Shown here: piece after piece, positions 1 through 9,091 of the stretch
Position numbering within the stretch: the first letter of the stretch is position 1
How the letters are laid out: each line of letters begins with the position of its first letter
Assembly: GCA_905147135.1 (NCBI GenBank)
Contig: LR990053.1
Location: 15,574,501-15,638,500, forward strand
Direction: 5' to 3'
Source of the DNA: Blastobasis lacticolella
Taxonomy: Eukaryota; Arthropoda; Insecta; Lepidoptera; Blastobasidae
Length of the DNA stretch: 64,000 nucleotides
Position numbers and translations under genes: made by a program
Notes under the pieces: generated by a model
What the model saw: the letters and a program-made list of their open reading frames with translations, nothing else
What the model was told of the DNA's origin: nothing
Databases searched by the model: none

Positions 1-1404
1 AAATGTGTTGATAATGGCGATTTTCCTGACCTGATGAATCATAGCAAAATTATTCCATTGTTTAAAACAGGTAGCACAACAGATCCCACAAATTTTAGAC
101 CAGTTTCGGTGTTACCGGCGTTAAGTAAAATATTTGAGAAAATCATATTAAACCAATTAAAAGTCCACTTTTATGGAAATAATCGATTGCATCCCAAACA
201 ATTCGGTTTTACTCGGGGTCGTTCAACAACAGATGCAGGTGTTGAACTAATTAAGCATGTCTTTGGAGCCTGAGAGGAATCACGTGATGCCTTAGGGGTA
301 TTCTGTGATTTATCCAAGCCCTTCGATTGTGTTAATTATGAAACTTTGGTCAGGAAATTGCAACATTATGGAATAAAGGGCTTAGCTCTAAACTTACTAA
401 GTTCATATTTAAGTCAGAGAATTCAGAAGGTAGATGTGAACGGAGAAAGATCGGCAGGGTCTGTTGTCTCTATGGGGGTCCCCCAGGGGTCAATTCTGGG
501 TCCGTTTTTGTTTCTTATTTATGTAAATGATTTGCCGTACTTTGTAAAAGATACTCACGAAATTGTTTTGTTCGCTGATGATACATCTTTAGTGTTTTAA
601 ATTAAAAGACAACAACTAACATATGACGACGTGCACAAAGCTATTTCAGAAGTGGTAAACTGGTTTACGGTTAATAATTTATTACTGAATGGCAAAAAGA
701 CTAAATGTTTAAAATTCTCCTAGCCAAATGTTAGATCAGTACCTACTTATATACAAGTAAGAGGCGAAAATTTAGATCTTGTTGATTCCACAGAATTTTT
801 AGGCTTTACTCTAGATAGTAGATTACAATGGGGTCCACACATTGATAAATTAACGAAAAGGCTAAGTTCTGCAGCATATGCTGTAAAAAAGATACGAGGT
901 TATTCTGATGAGGCTACAGCAAGATTAGTTTACTTTAGCTATTTCCACAGCATTATGACTTATGGCATACTGCTGTGGGGACACGCTGCCGACTGGCATA
1001 ATGTATTTGTACTGCAGAAAAGGGCTATTCGCGCGATTTACCAATTGGGACCTAGAACTTAACTTAGAGATACATTCAAGAATGTTGACATTATGACAAT
1101 GCCATCACAATACATATATGAGAACTTGATCTATGTTTATAAAAACATACACTTGTTTATGAAGAACAGTGATGTACATAATAGAAATACTAGAAATAAA
1201 GATAAACTTGTTGCTGGTTCTTGTCGTCTGGCCAAAGTCCACAAATCATTTGTGGGTCAATGTGTACGCTTTTATAATAAGGTTCCAACAGATATACAGA
1301 ATTTATCATTGAATAAATTTAAAGCCACTATAAAAATAAAATTATGTCATAAAAGTTATTATAGTATATCTGAATATGAAAATGACAAAAGTCCATGGGA
1401 CTGA
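1..1404 (+). pseudogene. LINE A ORF2 (reverse transcriptase, C-terminal half), four in-frame stops
   Basis: This is the reverse transcriptase that would copy the element's RNA at a nicked target. A single reading frame (+1) covers the whole stretch. It contains NFRPVSVLP, QFGFTRGRSTTDAG, the GVPQGSILGPFLFLIYVNDLP box and the catalytic FADDTS box near 570-590, followed by thumb and C-terminal sequence (SIMTYGILLWG) ending with a stop at 1402-1404. In-frame stops interrupt it at 271 (TGA, Trp in the related copy), 598 (TAA), 721 (TAG) and 1060 (TAA), with no net frameshift. The N-terminal endonuclease part lies outside the window. Decay by point substitution without indels suggests a moderate age. 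Confidence 0.88.
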
Positions 1405-1570
1405 ACTGCTGTTCTATACAGGTGATTACTTTTAAGATAGTATATAGGACAAATAATGTATTAGTACATAAGACATGTTTAAAAAAAAATGAATTAACGT
1501 AGGCTCTGTGGGCTTGGAAGCGGCGTTAAATTTCCTTTCTTTCCCACACATAGTGACTTCTGCCTGCGGT

Positions 1571-1842
1571 TGGGTAGGGGTAGGGTATGGGTAAGATAGT
1601 GGTAGGGTAGGGGTAAGATAGTGGTAGGGTAGGGGTAAGATAGTGGTAGGGTAGGGGTAAAATAGTGGTAGGGTAGGGGTGGGATAGTGGTAGGGTAGGG
1701 GTAAGATAGTGGTAGGGTAGGGGTAAGATAGTGGTAGGGTAGGGGTAAGATAGTGGTAGGGTAGGGGTAAGATAGTGTTATGGTAGGGGTAAGATAGTGG
1801 TAGGGTAGGGGTAAGATAGTGGTAGGGTAGGGTTAAGGCAGT
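1571..1842 (+). repeat. 22-bp minisatellite, about 11 regular copies plus degenerate edges
   Basis: The unit GGTAGGGTAGGGGTAAGATAGT repeats in exact 22-bp register from 1601 to 1842 with few substitutions. Imperfect G-rich sequence precedes it, and a decayed tract follows it to about 1890. It sits inside the 3' UTR of LINE A, and no comparable array is present in the 3' UTR of the related copy at 27340-28127. Four closely spaced G-runs recur in each pair of units, so G-quadruplex formation is possible. Confidence 0.92.
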
Positions 1843-1922
1843 AGGAGAATATGGTAGGGTAAGCTAGGGGTAGGGTAGTGATAGGATAGAGTGAGTGGGA
1901 GCAGCTACCTATCACATGCAGC

Positions 1923-2090
1923 ATGTGTAATGCACGCTCACTTAAAAGTCTGTCTGGCGGTGGCGTGGGTGCCGGGTCGCTCTTTTCCCTCAAATATGGT
2001 TGAATTGGACGATGGCTGGGCCCTGCGTTATACTCGTGAACGGGTGCTGCCTTGGTAGACTGGCTTACTCTTGCTGTAGTTTTAGGTGGG
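1923..2090 (+). repeat. Conserved LINE 3' UTR block (copy A)
   Basis: This block closely matches 27447-27595 by eye, including the run TCAAATATGGTTGAATTGGA and the GGACGATGGCTGGGCCCTGCGT segment. It lies well downstream of the RT stop in both copies and is better conserved than the sequence around it. An RNA signal for template recognition is possible, but this is inference. Confidence 0.8.
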
Positions 2091-2289
2091 ATTTCTTAAT
2101 TTTACTGACATATTTATATAATATATTGAGCGCGGTCCGGCTTTGCCTCTCATTGCCGGGCACGGTCCGGTTTTGACTGGCGTGGGGTAAGTTTGCTGCT
2201 GCCATGGGGCGGCCAGCGTGTCACTGTGTGCTTCCTTCCTACTTTCGTACCCCCCTCCTTTTTGACGATTGAAAGAGATATTTAATGTC

Positions 2290-3258
2290 ATCATCATCAT
2301 CAGCCAGAAGACGCCCACTGCTGGGCATAGGCCTCCCCCAGAGATCTCCACAAAGACCGGTCCTGTGCTTTCCGCATCCAGCTGGTACCTGCGATCCTTA
2401 CCAGGTCGTCGGTCCACCTTGTAGGAGGCCTACCCACGCTGCGTCTACCGGTACGTGGTCGCCACTCGAGAACTTTACTGCCCCATCGGCCATCTGTTCT
2501 TCGAGCTATGTGCCCTGCCCACTGCCACTTCAGTCTGGCAATCCTTAGAGCTATGTCGGTGACCTTGGTTCGCTTGCGGATCTCCTCATTTCTGACTCGA
2601 TCGCGCAAAGAAACTCCGAGCATATCTCTTTCCATTGCCCTTTGGGTAACAGTGAGCTTTCTTATAAGGCCCATAGTGAGTGGCCACGTTTCAGCTCCGT
2701 AAGTCATCACTGGCAACACACATTGGTCAAAGACCTTCGTCTTGAGACACTGCGGTAATTGGGACGAAAATATGTGGCGTAGCTTCCCGAACGCTGCCCA
2801 ACCGAGTTGGATTCGTCGATTGACCTCTTTCTCGAAATTGGACCTACCTAGCCGGACTATTTGTCCTAGGTATGTATAGTCGTCAACAACTTCAAGTGGA
2901 GTGCCTCCAACTGTCACTGGAGTAGGCACAACATGGACATTCGACATAATTTTCGTCTTGTCCATGTTCATTTTAAGACCTACTTGTTGAGAGGCACTAC
3001 AGAGGTCATCGAGCATTTTGCCCAAGTCTTCCAGGGTTTCAGCCATGACTACGATATCGTCAGCAAATCTGAGGTGCGTGAGGTACTCGCCGTTAATATT
3101 GATGCCAAGTCCGTCCCAGTCCAGAAGCCTAAAGATATCCTCCAGTGCAGCGGTAAACAACTTCGGAGATATGACATCACCTTGTCTAACACCTCGCTGC
3201 AGCTGAATAGGTTCTGTGGTCTTGTCCTGGAGACGAACTGACATAGTGGCGTTTTTGT
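2290..3258 (-). mobile_element. RTE-type LINE, 5'-truncated, inserted in LINE A
   Basis: The 3' end on the minus strand finishes in a (TGA)n/(ATG)n tract, typical of RTE elements, and the 5' end is cut inside the RT domain. An 11-bp target-site duplication TATTTAATGTC flanks it (2279-2289 and 3259-3269). Removing the element restores the 3' end of LINE A. The open coding region suggests a fairly recent insertion. Confidence 0.92.
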
Positions 3259-3277
3259 TATTTAATGTCCTAACCAA
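2300..3277 (-). CDS. Partial RTE reverse transcriptase ORF
   Basis: An open frame of 325 codons encodes the C-terminal half of an RTE-type polyprotein. It includes the RGVRQGDVISPKLF box (about residues 28-41) and the catalytic FADDIVV box (71-77). The usual RTE C-terminal region follows, with a QWAGHIARRTDGRW segment and a GRPPTRW motif. The stop codon TGA is itself the first unit of the terminal (TGA)n tract. The first seven residues are read from host LINE A sequence to the right of the insertion, so the true element portion begins near 3258. The endonuclease domain and RT fingers are missing, so the fragment cannot be autonomous. Confidence 0.85.
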   Translation of the reverse strand: MVRTLNNKNATMSVRLQDKTTEPIQLQRGVRQGDVISPKLFTAALEDIFRLLDWDGLGININGEYLTHLRFADDIVVMAETLEDLGKMLDDLCSASQQVGLKMNMDKTKIMSNVHVVPTPVTVGGTPLEVVDDYTYLGQIVRLGRSNFEKEVNRRIQLGWAAFGKLRHIFSSQLPQCLKTKVFDQCVLPVMTYGAETWPLTMGLIRKLTVTQRAMERDMLGVSLRDRVRNEEIRKRTKVTDIALRIARLKWQWAGHIARRTDGRWGSKVLEWRPRTGRRSVGRPPTRWTDDLVRIAGTSWMRKAQDRSLWRSLGEAYAQQWASSG

Positions 3278-3449
3278 TAAATAAATTTTGAATTTTTGAA
3301 TTTTCAGTAGGAATTAATGTAATGCTGTAAGCCAATAACTCGTACCCACTATAGGATATACACAAATTCTAAACTCGTTCGCATTTTGATTATTTTATTC
3401 GTAGTATAGGACGCCCTCCGGTCAGGTGGAGTGGATAAAATAAATATGC

Positions 3450-4011
3450 TTGGACAATTCACAAAGCGCCTACTAGCCCCAAAGTAAGCAAAACTTGTGT
3501 TATGGGTGCTATATATGTGTTGGGGTGGACACATTGGGACCGTGGGACCGAGAGATGGTGGGAGAAAGTTCTTTACAGAACTTTCCAAAAAATAAAATGA
3601 CACCACTGGTGACAGGACAGCTGGCTCGTTCCTCGGGCAACGGATTAGCATCGCTATTCAACGAGGCAACGCAGCCAGCTTTCTGGGCACCATTCCGGGG
3701 GGCAGCGGCGTGGACGACTTTTTAAATGTTTAGTGTTATTTTATAAGTATTGGTGTATATTTTTGCTATTTTTAACGTAAGTATTAGTGAATATTTTTAT
3801 TATATCTATATATATTTTATGTGTACCTTTATGTGTATAAATTGCTATTGCTAGATAACTGATTACTACTTACATGCTTTTAAATACGTATAACACCCAG
3901 ACTCGTAACAGAAATCAAAATGCATCATTTCAATTTCTGCTCGGCCGGGAATCGAACCCGGGATCTCTGCGTATCAAACCGGCATGTCAACCAACTGAAA
4001 TCAGGTCGTCA
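3450..4011 (-). mobile_element. tRNA-derived SINE (family C), copy 1, interrupted
   Basis: On the minus strand a tRNA-like head contains a B-box-like GGGTTCGATTCCC near 3950-3962. It is followed by the body GAAATTGAAATGATG and the tail ending GGGGCTAG..GGCGC..GTGAATT. A LINE fragment (3512-3848) splits the copy, with candidate 5-bp TSD TGCTA at 3507-3511 and 3849-3853. Compare the intact copy at 61172-61395. Confidence 0.75.
3512..3848 (+). mobile_element. LINE C-terminal/3' fragment (family X) nested in SINE
   Basis: One frame ending at the TAG 3731-3733 reads GQRISIAIQRGNAASFLGTI, a C-terminal signature I associate with lepidopteran LINE polyproteins. A related copy lies on the minus strand at 30365-30586. 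Upstream, DTLGPWDRE is in another frame, so the fragment is frameshifted. AT-rich 3' UTR follows. Confidence 0.55.
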
Positions 4012-4090
4012 AAATTCTACGTGAATAAACATCAAGTGAGTTCTTTCGATAGATAGAGGGCGTCACGAACACTCCTCTTTGTGATTGTGA

Positions 4091-4352
4091 AACATTCTCA
4101 TCATCATCTTCATCATCTCAGCCAGAAGACGCCCCCTACTGGGCATAGACCTCCCCCAGAGATCTCCACAAAGGCCGGTCCTGTGCTTTCCACATCCAGC
4201 TGGTACCTGCGATCCTTACCAGGTCGTCGGTCCACCTTGTGGGAGGCCTACCCTCGCTGCGTCTACCGATACGTGGTCGCCACTCGAGATCTTTACTGCT
4301 CCATCGGCCATCTGTTCTTCGACCTATGTGCCCTGCCCACTGCCACTTCAGT
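4091..4352 (-). mobile_element. RTE 3'-end fragment
   Basis: Interrupted CAT repeats followed by CAGCCAGAAGACGCCC match the terminal part of the RTE at 2290-3258 at high identity over about 250 bp. Only the 3' end is present. Confidence 0.88.
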
Positions 4353-4389
4353 CTGTTTATTAAAGTGTATTGTAAATTTTAAATAAGTC

Positions 4390-4679
4390 CCCACATACAG
4401 AATACTTACAAAATACCGCAGCTAAACTATACTCTTTTAAATAGTATTGTGTTTCTGCCGGTGAGTAAGGTCTCCAGTGCTCCACGGGGTGGGCATTTGG
4501 GGAACCGTGGCTTTGGCAGTGGAGGGGCATTTGCCTTTTTGCTGCCAGATCAACTGTTAAAGAGGTGGGCAACGCATTGGCGATACTCTTGGTGTTACTA
4601 ATGTCTATAGGCAGTGGTGACCACTTCCCATCAGTTGGCCTGCTTGCCTGTTTGCCTACCTAAAGTCATAAAAAAAAAC
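4390..4679 (+). mobile_element. Poly(A)-tailed retroposon (family F), copy 1
   Basis: It shares TACCGCAGCTAAAC, GTATTGTGTTTCTGCCGGTG, the GGCAGTGGAGGGGCATTTGCC segment and the tail GTGGTGACCACTTCCCATCAG..CATAAAAAA with six other copies in the window. Coding capacity is doubtful; it may be a SINE or a LINE 3' end. Confidence 0.75.
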
Positions 4680-5204
4680 ATAGCATAAAATAAACTTGAT
4701 TTCCGTATGTCTGTGTATCCGACATCTAATTTCTGAACCGGATATTGATGCGGTTTCCATCATCAGTTTGTTCCGGAAGGTTTATATTTTTATAAGTATA
4801 ATCCCTTCGGCCGGTTTTAGAACCGGAGTTTCGGAACTGGTTCCGTACGAGGCTTTTTATTTACTTGTATAATATATGCATATTATAGTAAACAAAATCC
4901 GAGACACCACCTGCGTAGTCGGAGCGGGTCGCAAGTATATAATAAAACACGATATGAAAGTCTCCACATCGTAGCTGAAATTTTAATTTTATATTACATT
5001 ACTAGTTATTCGATTCTTCTTTCAAAGTAGAATTATAAATACAAAAATTATTCCCTTTCATTTTGTCTGTTTTATGAATAAATATCAGTTGTTAATGCAA
5101 AAAAATTTTTCGCGAACATCGCAACCAAGTTACAATTTCAATTTCATTTATTAAAGCAAGCGACAAAGACTCATATTAGTTAGTAAGACTTATACCTAGC
5201 TATG
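4680..5204. other. No gene recognised
   Basis: AT-rich sequence without a convincing ORF or a repeat shared with the rest of the window. Confidence 0.5.
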
Positions 5205-5482
5205 TGTAGCGACATCTATCGCTCCACTAGGGAAACTCAACGATACTCACATTACGAGTACACGAACACAAGGTTGGCAAGCATCCGCACATAGATGGCG
5301 CTAACCGTCCTGCATCGCGCTAAAAAGAAATGTGCCAACTTTCACGGCATATATACAACTTCCGACGATCAACTGTCGGGCCCTTGGTCCCCTGGTCACA
5401 ACACCCGGCCAGGTGGGTAATTACCCTTTTCTACCATCTCACCATCTTCGCTTGCCAACATTGGCGGCTATCTTATCCTGCA
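5205..5482 (+). repeat. 5' LTR of TRIM-like element
   Basis: 278 bp, starts TGTAGCGACATC, ends CTTATCCTGCA. It contains a TATA-like CATATATACA near 5344 that could drive transcription. It differs from the 3' LTR only in a short stretch near 5437-5441. Confidence 0.9.
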
Positions 5483-5491
5483 CCGCTAAAG

Positions 5492-5509
5492 TGGTGACCC
5501 CGACGTGAT
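5492..5509 (+). promoter_or_regulatory. Primer-binding site, tRNA-Trp type
   Basis: TGGTGACCCCGACGTGAT is complementary to the 3' end of eukaryotic tRNA-Trp (ATCACGTCGGGGTCA plus CCA), as recalled from tRNA sequences. Confidence 0.75.
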
Positions 5510-5780
5510 CCTTACGTCTTCCCTACCTGACTCCCGCACACAGCAGTCACAGCCTTGACCATAGTCGGCACGGACGCGTGCTTCCTGGTCGCTCACCTGC
5601 GGCATCTCACTGTCCCCACCCAGTCTCGACTCACTGCAGACTTGGGAACAGCATCGCTTCGGCACAGCTCACAGCCAACCTCACGCCAGAGCTACGCCAT
5701 TGCTCACCGCATCGCCAGACTGACTACGCTTCATACGTCAGCTTCAGCGTTTCTCGCTTCGGTATCGACCTCCAGTCTCC

Positions 5781-5789
5781 GGGGGGAGT
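5781..5789 (+). promoter_or_regulatory. Polypurine tract
   Basis: GGGGGGAGT lies immediately before the 3' LTR, at the expected site for plus-strand priming. Confidence 0.6.
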
Positions 5790-5791
5790 AC

Positions 5792-6069
5792 TGTAGCGAC
5801 ATCTATCGCTCCACTAGGGAAACTCAACGATACTCACATTACGAGTACACGAACACAAGGTTGGCAAGCATCCGCACATAGATGGCGCTAACCGTCCTGC
5901 ATCGCGCTAAAAAGAAATGTGCCAACTTTCACGGCATATATACAACTTCCGACGATCAACTGTCGGGCCCTTGGTCCCCTGGTCACAACACCCGGCCAGG
6001 TGGGTAATTACCCTTTTCTCCCTTCTCACCATCTTCGCTTGCCAACATTGGCGGCTATCTTATCCTGCA
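5792..6069 (+). repeat. 3' LTR of TRIM-like element
   Basis: 278 bp; 276 of 278 positions equal the 5' LTR. Confidence 0.9.
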
Positions 6070-6103
6070 TATATAAATCATTTAGAACAATACAATAATA
6101 AAT

Positions 6104-6182
6104 AATTCGAAGGCGGACCCTGGGCCCGCGCGTGCTGCGCGGGGGCGCAACCGGGACATACCGCCAAGATGATGATGATGAA
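6104..6182 (+). mobile_element. RTE-type 3' end
   Basis: GGCGGACCCTGGGCC..GGGGGCGCAACCGGGACAT..CCAAGATGATGATGATGA. The GCAACCGGGACAT..CCAAGAT stretch is shared with the tails of SINE-D copies (19298-19597, 62327-62685). Confidence 0.7.
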
Positions 6183-6609
6183 TGATAAATAATCCATCAA
6201 TAATCAGCACTGCCCGACCCAAAGTGAAATCGAGCAGCACCGATTCAACATATACACAACGTACACCCACTCACGTTACGATCACATCACATCATTTACC
6301 TTACTGAAAAAATAATAAATCTGGAAATAAAGAAACTCCAGCTACCTAGTTTTACCAAAGGTTTTGCGCTCATAATTTTCATATTAAAAGGCTTATACAT
6401 CGCTGAGTTGGAAAGTTTTAACTACGCCCCTTGAAACTGAGGTACGATGTCCCTTGAAACTTTTGATTAGGCGGTAGCTAGCTTGCACTGACTACTAGCA
6501 AGTTGAAGGGGGCAACTCAATTGTAATTGAATGAATGAAAATGAATGAAAAACACTATAATGTACATTTTAAAATAATGCTATGGGTGGGTATTTAGAAA
6601 TAAGATAAA

Positions 6610-6665
6610 GACAGACAGATAACAGGCCTTATCGTTTAAAGCGTTTTCTTCCAGGTAACCTTTTT
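6610..6665 (-). mobile_element. LINE 3'-end fragment (family R)
   Basis: On the minus strand GGTTACCTGGAAGAAAACGC..ACGATAAGGCC matches copies at 58575-58700 and 62452-62575. Confidence 0.6.
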
Positions 6666-7019
6666 GGGTATATGACTGTTGATAGGACATAAAGTCCGTA
6701 ATACCAAAAGACACATTGGTGTAATTTTATACTAGTAAAACTATAGATGATTCTAAATACCTAGCATAATACTTTAAATACATAGGTAGCGCCCCTGATG
6801 TTGGTGATGACCATAGGATGCGGGGATCACTTTCCATCAGGTGACCCGCTCGCCTATTAGACTGAAGTATTACACAAAAGAGGTAACATTTAAAAACAGC
6901 ATAGGAAAGAATAACGTTTCGCTAGAATAAAGGAAAATAGAAATGGAAGGTACCCAACAATAATTATGAGAGGTAATGGACATGTAATTATTGACGTCGG
7001 TACTTTTCATAAGAAAGAT

Positions 7020-7090
7020 CAGGTTCTCCTGGTAACAGGATAACGGAGGTCAGATGGCAGTCCCTACGGTGATCTAAACCTGATCTGCCA
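7020..7090 (+). mobile_element. SINE-D fragment
   Basis: TCAGGTTCTCCTGGTAACAGG..GGAGGTCAGATGGCAGTC matches the body of SINE-D. Confidence 0.6.
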
Positions 7091-7299
7091 AAAATTGATA
7101 TTGACGCTAAATTACTTCAAAAAACATTCGTATAAAACCGGTAATACAACTGACTCTATAGCGTAGAGGCGAGTCTGTATGTAAAGATCCTTTGTACCTA
7201 AAGGTTTCAATTACTACTTACTCATATTATAAAGAGAAAATATTTGATCACGACACATGCAAGAAATTTTATTTAAGCATCAACTCAACACAACAATAT

Positions 7300-7395
7300 T
7301 GATTTATTTTAGAAATTAATAGCTCCTGTTGTGCCATATATTACTTTGTCATATCATGTACTATGTAGGTGTTTCCTGTTCACAATAAACTGTAA
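7300..7395 (+). mobile_element. LINE 3'-end fragment (family S)
   Basis: TTAGAAATTAATAGCTCCTGTTGTGCC..TTCCTGTTCACAATAAACTGT matches 62835-62955 on the plus strand and 17808-18150 and 28792-28998 on the minus strand. It ends in an AATAAA signal. Confidence 0.6.
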
Positions 7396-7575
7396 AAAAT
7401 TGATGGTTTGTTTGTTTGTAATGGATAACCTCAAAAACTCCTTCACCTTTAGAAAGCTACATTATCAGCTAGTAATATAGTCTATACTTTTCTCTAAATT
7501 AAATGTGGTTCCACGGGAACGGGTCCGGGAAGTAGATACGAATTCTACGCACAAGTCGCGGATAAAAATGTTGTT
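7396..7575 (+). repeat. Helitron-like non-autonomous fragment
   Basis: Contains CACGGGAACGGGTCCGGGAAG and CTACGCACAAGTCGCGGATAAAA, a degenerate form of the CGAAGTCGCGGGCAAAAGCTAGT end seen at 38940-38972. The class assignment rests on that CTAG(T) end and is tentative. Confidence 0.4.
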
Positions 7576-8062
7576 TTAGACAAACGGATTACCAATGATA
7601 ACTTACACGGGTCCATAATATCGTATGGTTACCGCTTTCGCATCTAATATCCAACAGCAGTGCAGTCAAAGAGCTTGAATAGAGAGTGAGCACTCTATGT
7701 AAATATCGCCTTAGGCGCGACTCTACCATAAGCCGCTTTCAACTTCTGGGTTTAGTCGAGCATTGTCGAATTGGCAAAATATGCAAATTCTGATATACAG
7801 CTTTGAAACAGACGTGGCAGCGTCTTTTTGAATTAGACTAGCCAGATTTGACCATCATGTCACCTGGTGGTAAGTGACGATTCAGCCGAAGATGGAGCAT
7901 GCCTATCTAGGAACATCTATTCACTCTAGTATTCAAGTTTTTATTATTTTAATAGCTTGTGTAAAGTATATAAAATCGTCTAAAGAGGACACTCAGCTTG
8001 CAAGTGCTGCGATCGCCAGGTGTGCCCAACCCGACACAAATCGCGTTATGAATACAAGCTAC

Positions 8063-8222
8063 GTCATCATCATCATATCAGCCAGATGACCCCCATTGCT
8101 GGGCATAGGCCTCCCCCAGAGATCTCCACATAGGCCGGTCCTGTGCCTTCCGCATCCAGCTGGTACCTGCGATATTTACCAGGTCTTCCGTGCACCTTGT
8201 GGGAGGCCTACCCACGCTGCAA
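8063..8222 (-). mobile_element. RTE 3'-end fragment
   Basis: (CAT)n followed by about 140 bp matching the RTE end at 2290-2440, truncated in the CCCACGCTGC region. Confidence 0.85.
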
Positions 8223-8652
8223 CAACCTGCGTAATATGCTGTAATTCATCTTTTAATGAGTCGTTTTCAAGAAAAGCTTGTCAAAAATGACAAACATGGC
8301 GCGCTCTAAGAACTCAAATATTTTGTCTATATGGTGTTATTGTTGGTAGTTGTATGGAAAATCATATGTGTGACTGTCATCATCATTGCCTCAGAACAAA
8401 TTAAACCGCAGTATTTGCTAAAGGACTACCTAAAGTTTATTTATTTATTTTAACTTCATGGACAATGACTTACAGAGGCGGACATAGAGTTACACAGTTT
8501 TATCTTCCAGTCAACCAGAAAGCGATTAATAAAAATTACAAAGTTGAGCTCCAAGGAGCACTTTTTTTATATTCATATTCATATTAATTTATTCGTAGTA
8601 ATAAGCATACATCGTCATTTAAAATAGTTTCATGAATAGAATTAAGTACTAA

Positions 8653-8805
8653 TAGTTGATGTACCACTAAGGTGGTAAACAAGCCTGCCTGATGGAAAGC
8701 AGTCACCGCAGCCAATGGACGTTTGCATTACCAGGGGCATCACCCACGCGTTGCCGGCCCTGTAAAAACCATTTTATCCCTTTCCTGAAGAACTTCATGT
8801 TGTAC
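8653..8805 (-). mobile_element. LINE 3'-end fragment (family E), copy 1
   Basis: On the minus strand the tail end of the RT (YNMKFFRKGIKWFLQGRQR) runs into the 3' UTR segment GTGACTGCTTTCCATCAGGCA..CCACCTTAGTGG. Compare the intact C-terminus at 49640-49866. Confidence 0.65.
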
Positions 8806-8977
8806 ACTGACTTTTAAAAACCGTTAAATTAATGAATAGATTTAAAATAAATTGCATAGAAATAAAGATAAATATCAGTAATACAGCCAAGAGATTATCA
8901 TAATGTCGTCAGTTAGAGCGCGCTATTTATAAGAATTTGTAGGAAACGGGCCTTAAAAACGGCTCGTTCCATTCACT

Positions 8978-9091
8978 AAAATGACATTAGTACAAAGCGT
9001 TTAGCCACACACGCACCACCTGACGAGTTATGGCAACAAAATACGCGTTATGAGGTGCCGCTGTTGAATGCTCTGTGCTAATGTCGTTTTA
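8978..9091. mobile_element. 114-bp MITE with about 21-bp terminal inverted repeats
   Basis: AAAATGACATTAGTACAAAGC at the left and GCTCTGTGCTAATGTCGTTTT at the right are inverted copies with three mismatches. There is no coding capacity. Confidence 0.6.

Larger units (their letters stand above)
1..3300 (+). mobile_element. LINE A: 5'-cut, decayed Jockey/CR1-group non-LTR retrotransposon
   Basis: The element runs in from the left window edge. It has an RT remnant (1-1404), a 3' UTR with a minisatellite, and an AATAAA near 3276. It is the same family as the near-complete copy at 23230-28127: the protein aligns throughout, a block of about 165 bp of 3' UTR is shared (1923-2090), and the far 3' end (TTTTTGAC..TTGAAAGAGAT..CCTAA..AATAAATA) is shared too. 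That far end is split by an RTE insertion at 2290-3258. The clade is inferred from RT motifs and 3' end style and was not tested. Confidence 0.85.
5205..6069 (+). mobile_element. Miniature LTR retrotransposon (TRIM-like), 865 bp
   Basis: Two 278-bp direct repeats, each beginning TG and ending CA, flank about 309 bp. A tRNA-Trp-type primer-binding site lies 9 nt inside the left repeat, and a purine run (GGGGGGAG) lies just before the right repeat. The interior has no gag, protease, RT or integrase signature, so the element would need enzymes from elsewhere. The LTRs differ at only two positions, implying recent movement. A 4-bp flanking duplication (TATG/TATA) is imperfect and unproven. Confidence 0.85.

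Noticed and set aside
1571..1890. TAGGG-rich array as telomeric DNA
   Set aside because: The unit is 22 bp, not the insect TTAGG repeat, and lies within a LINE 3' UTR.
5555..5881. Protein-coding ORF inside the TRIM-like element
   Set aside because: The frame runs into the LTR and resembles no gag or other known domain; a second overlapping ORF is equally open.
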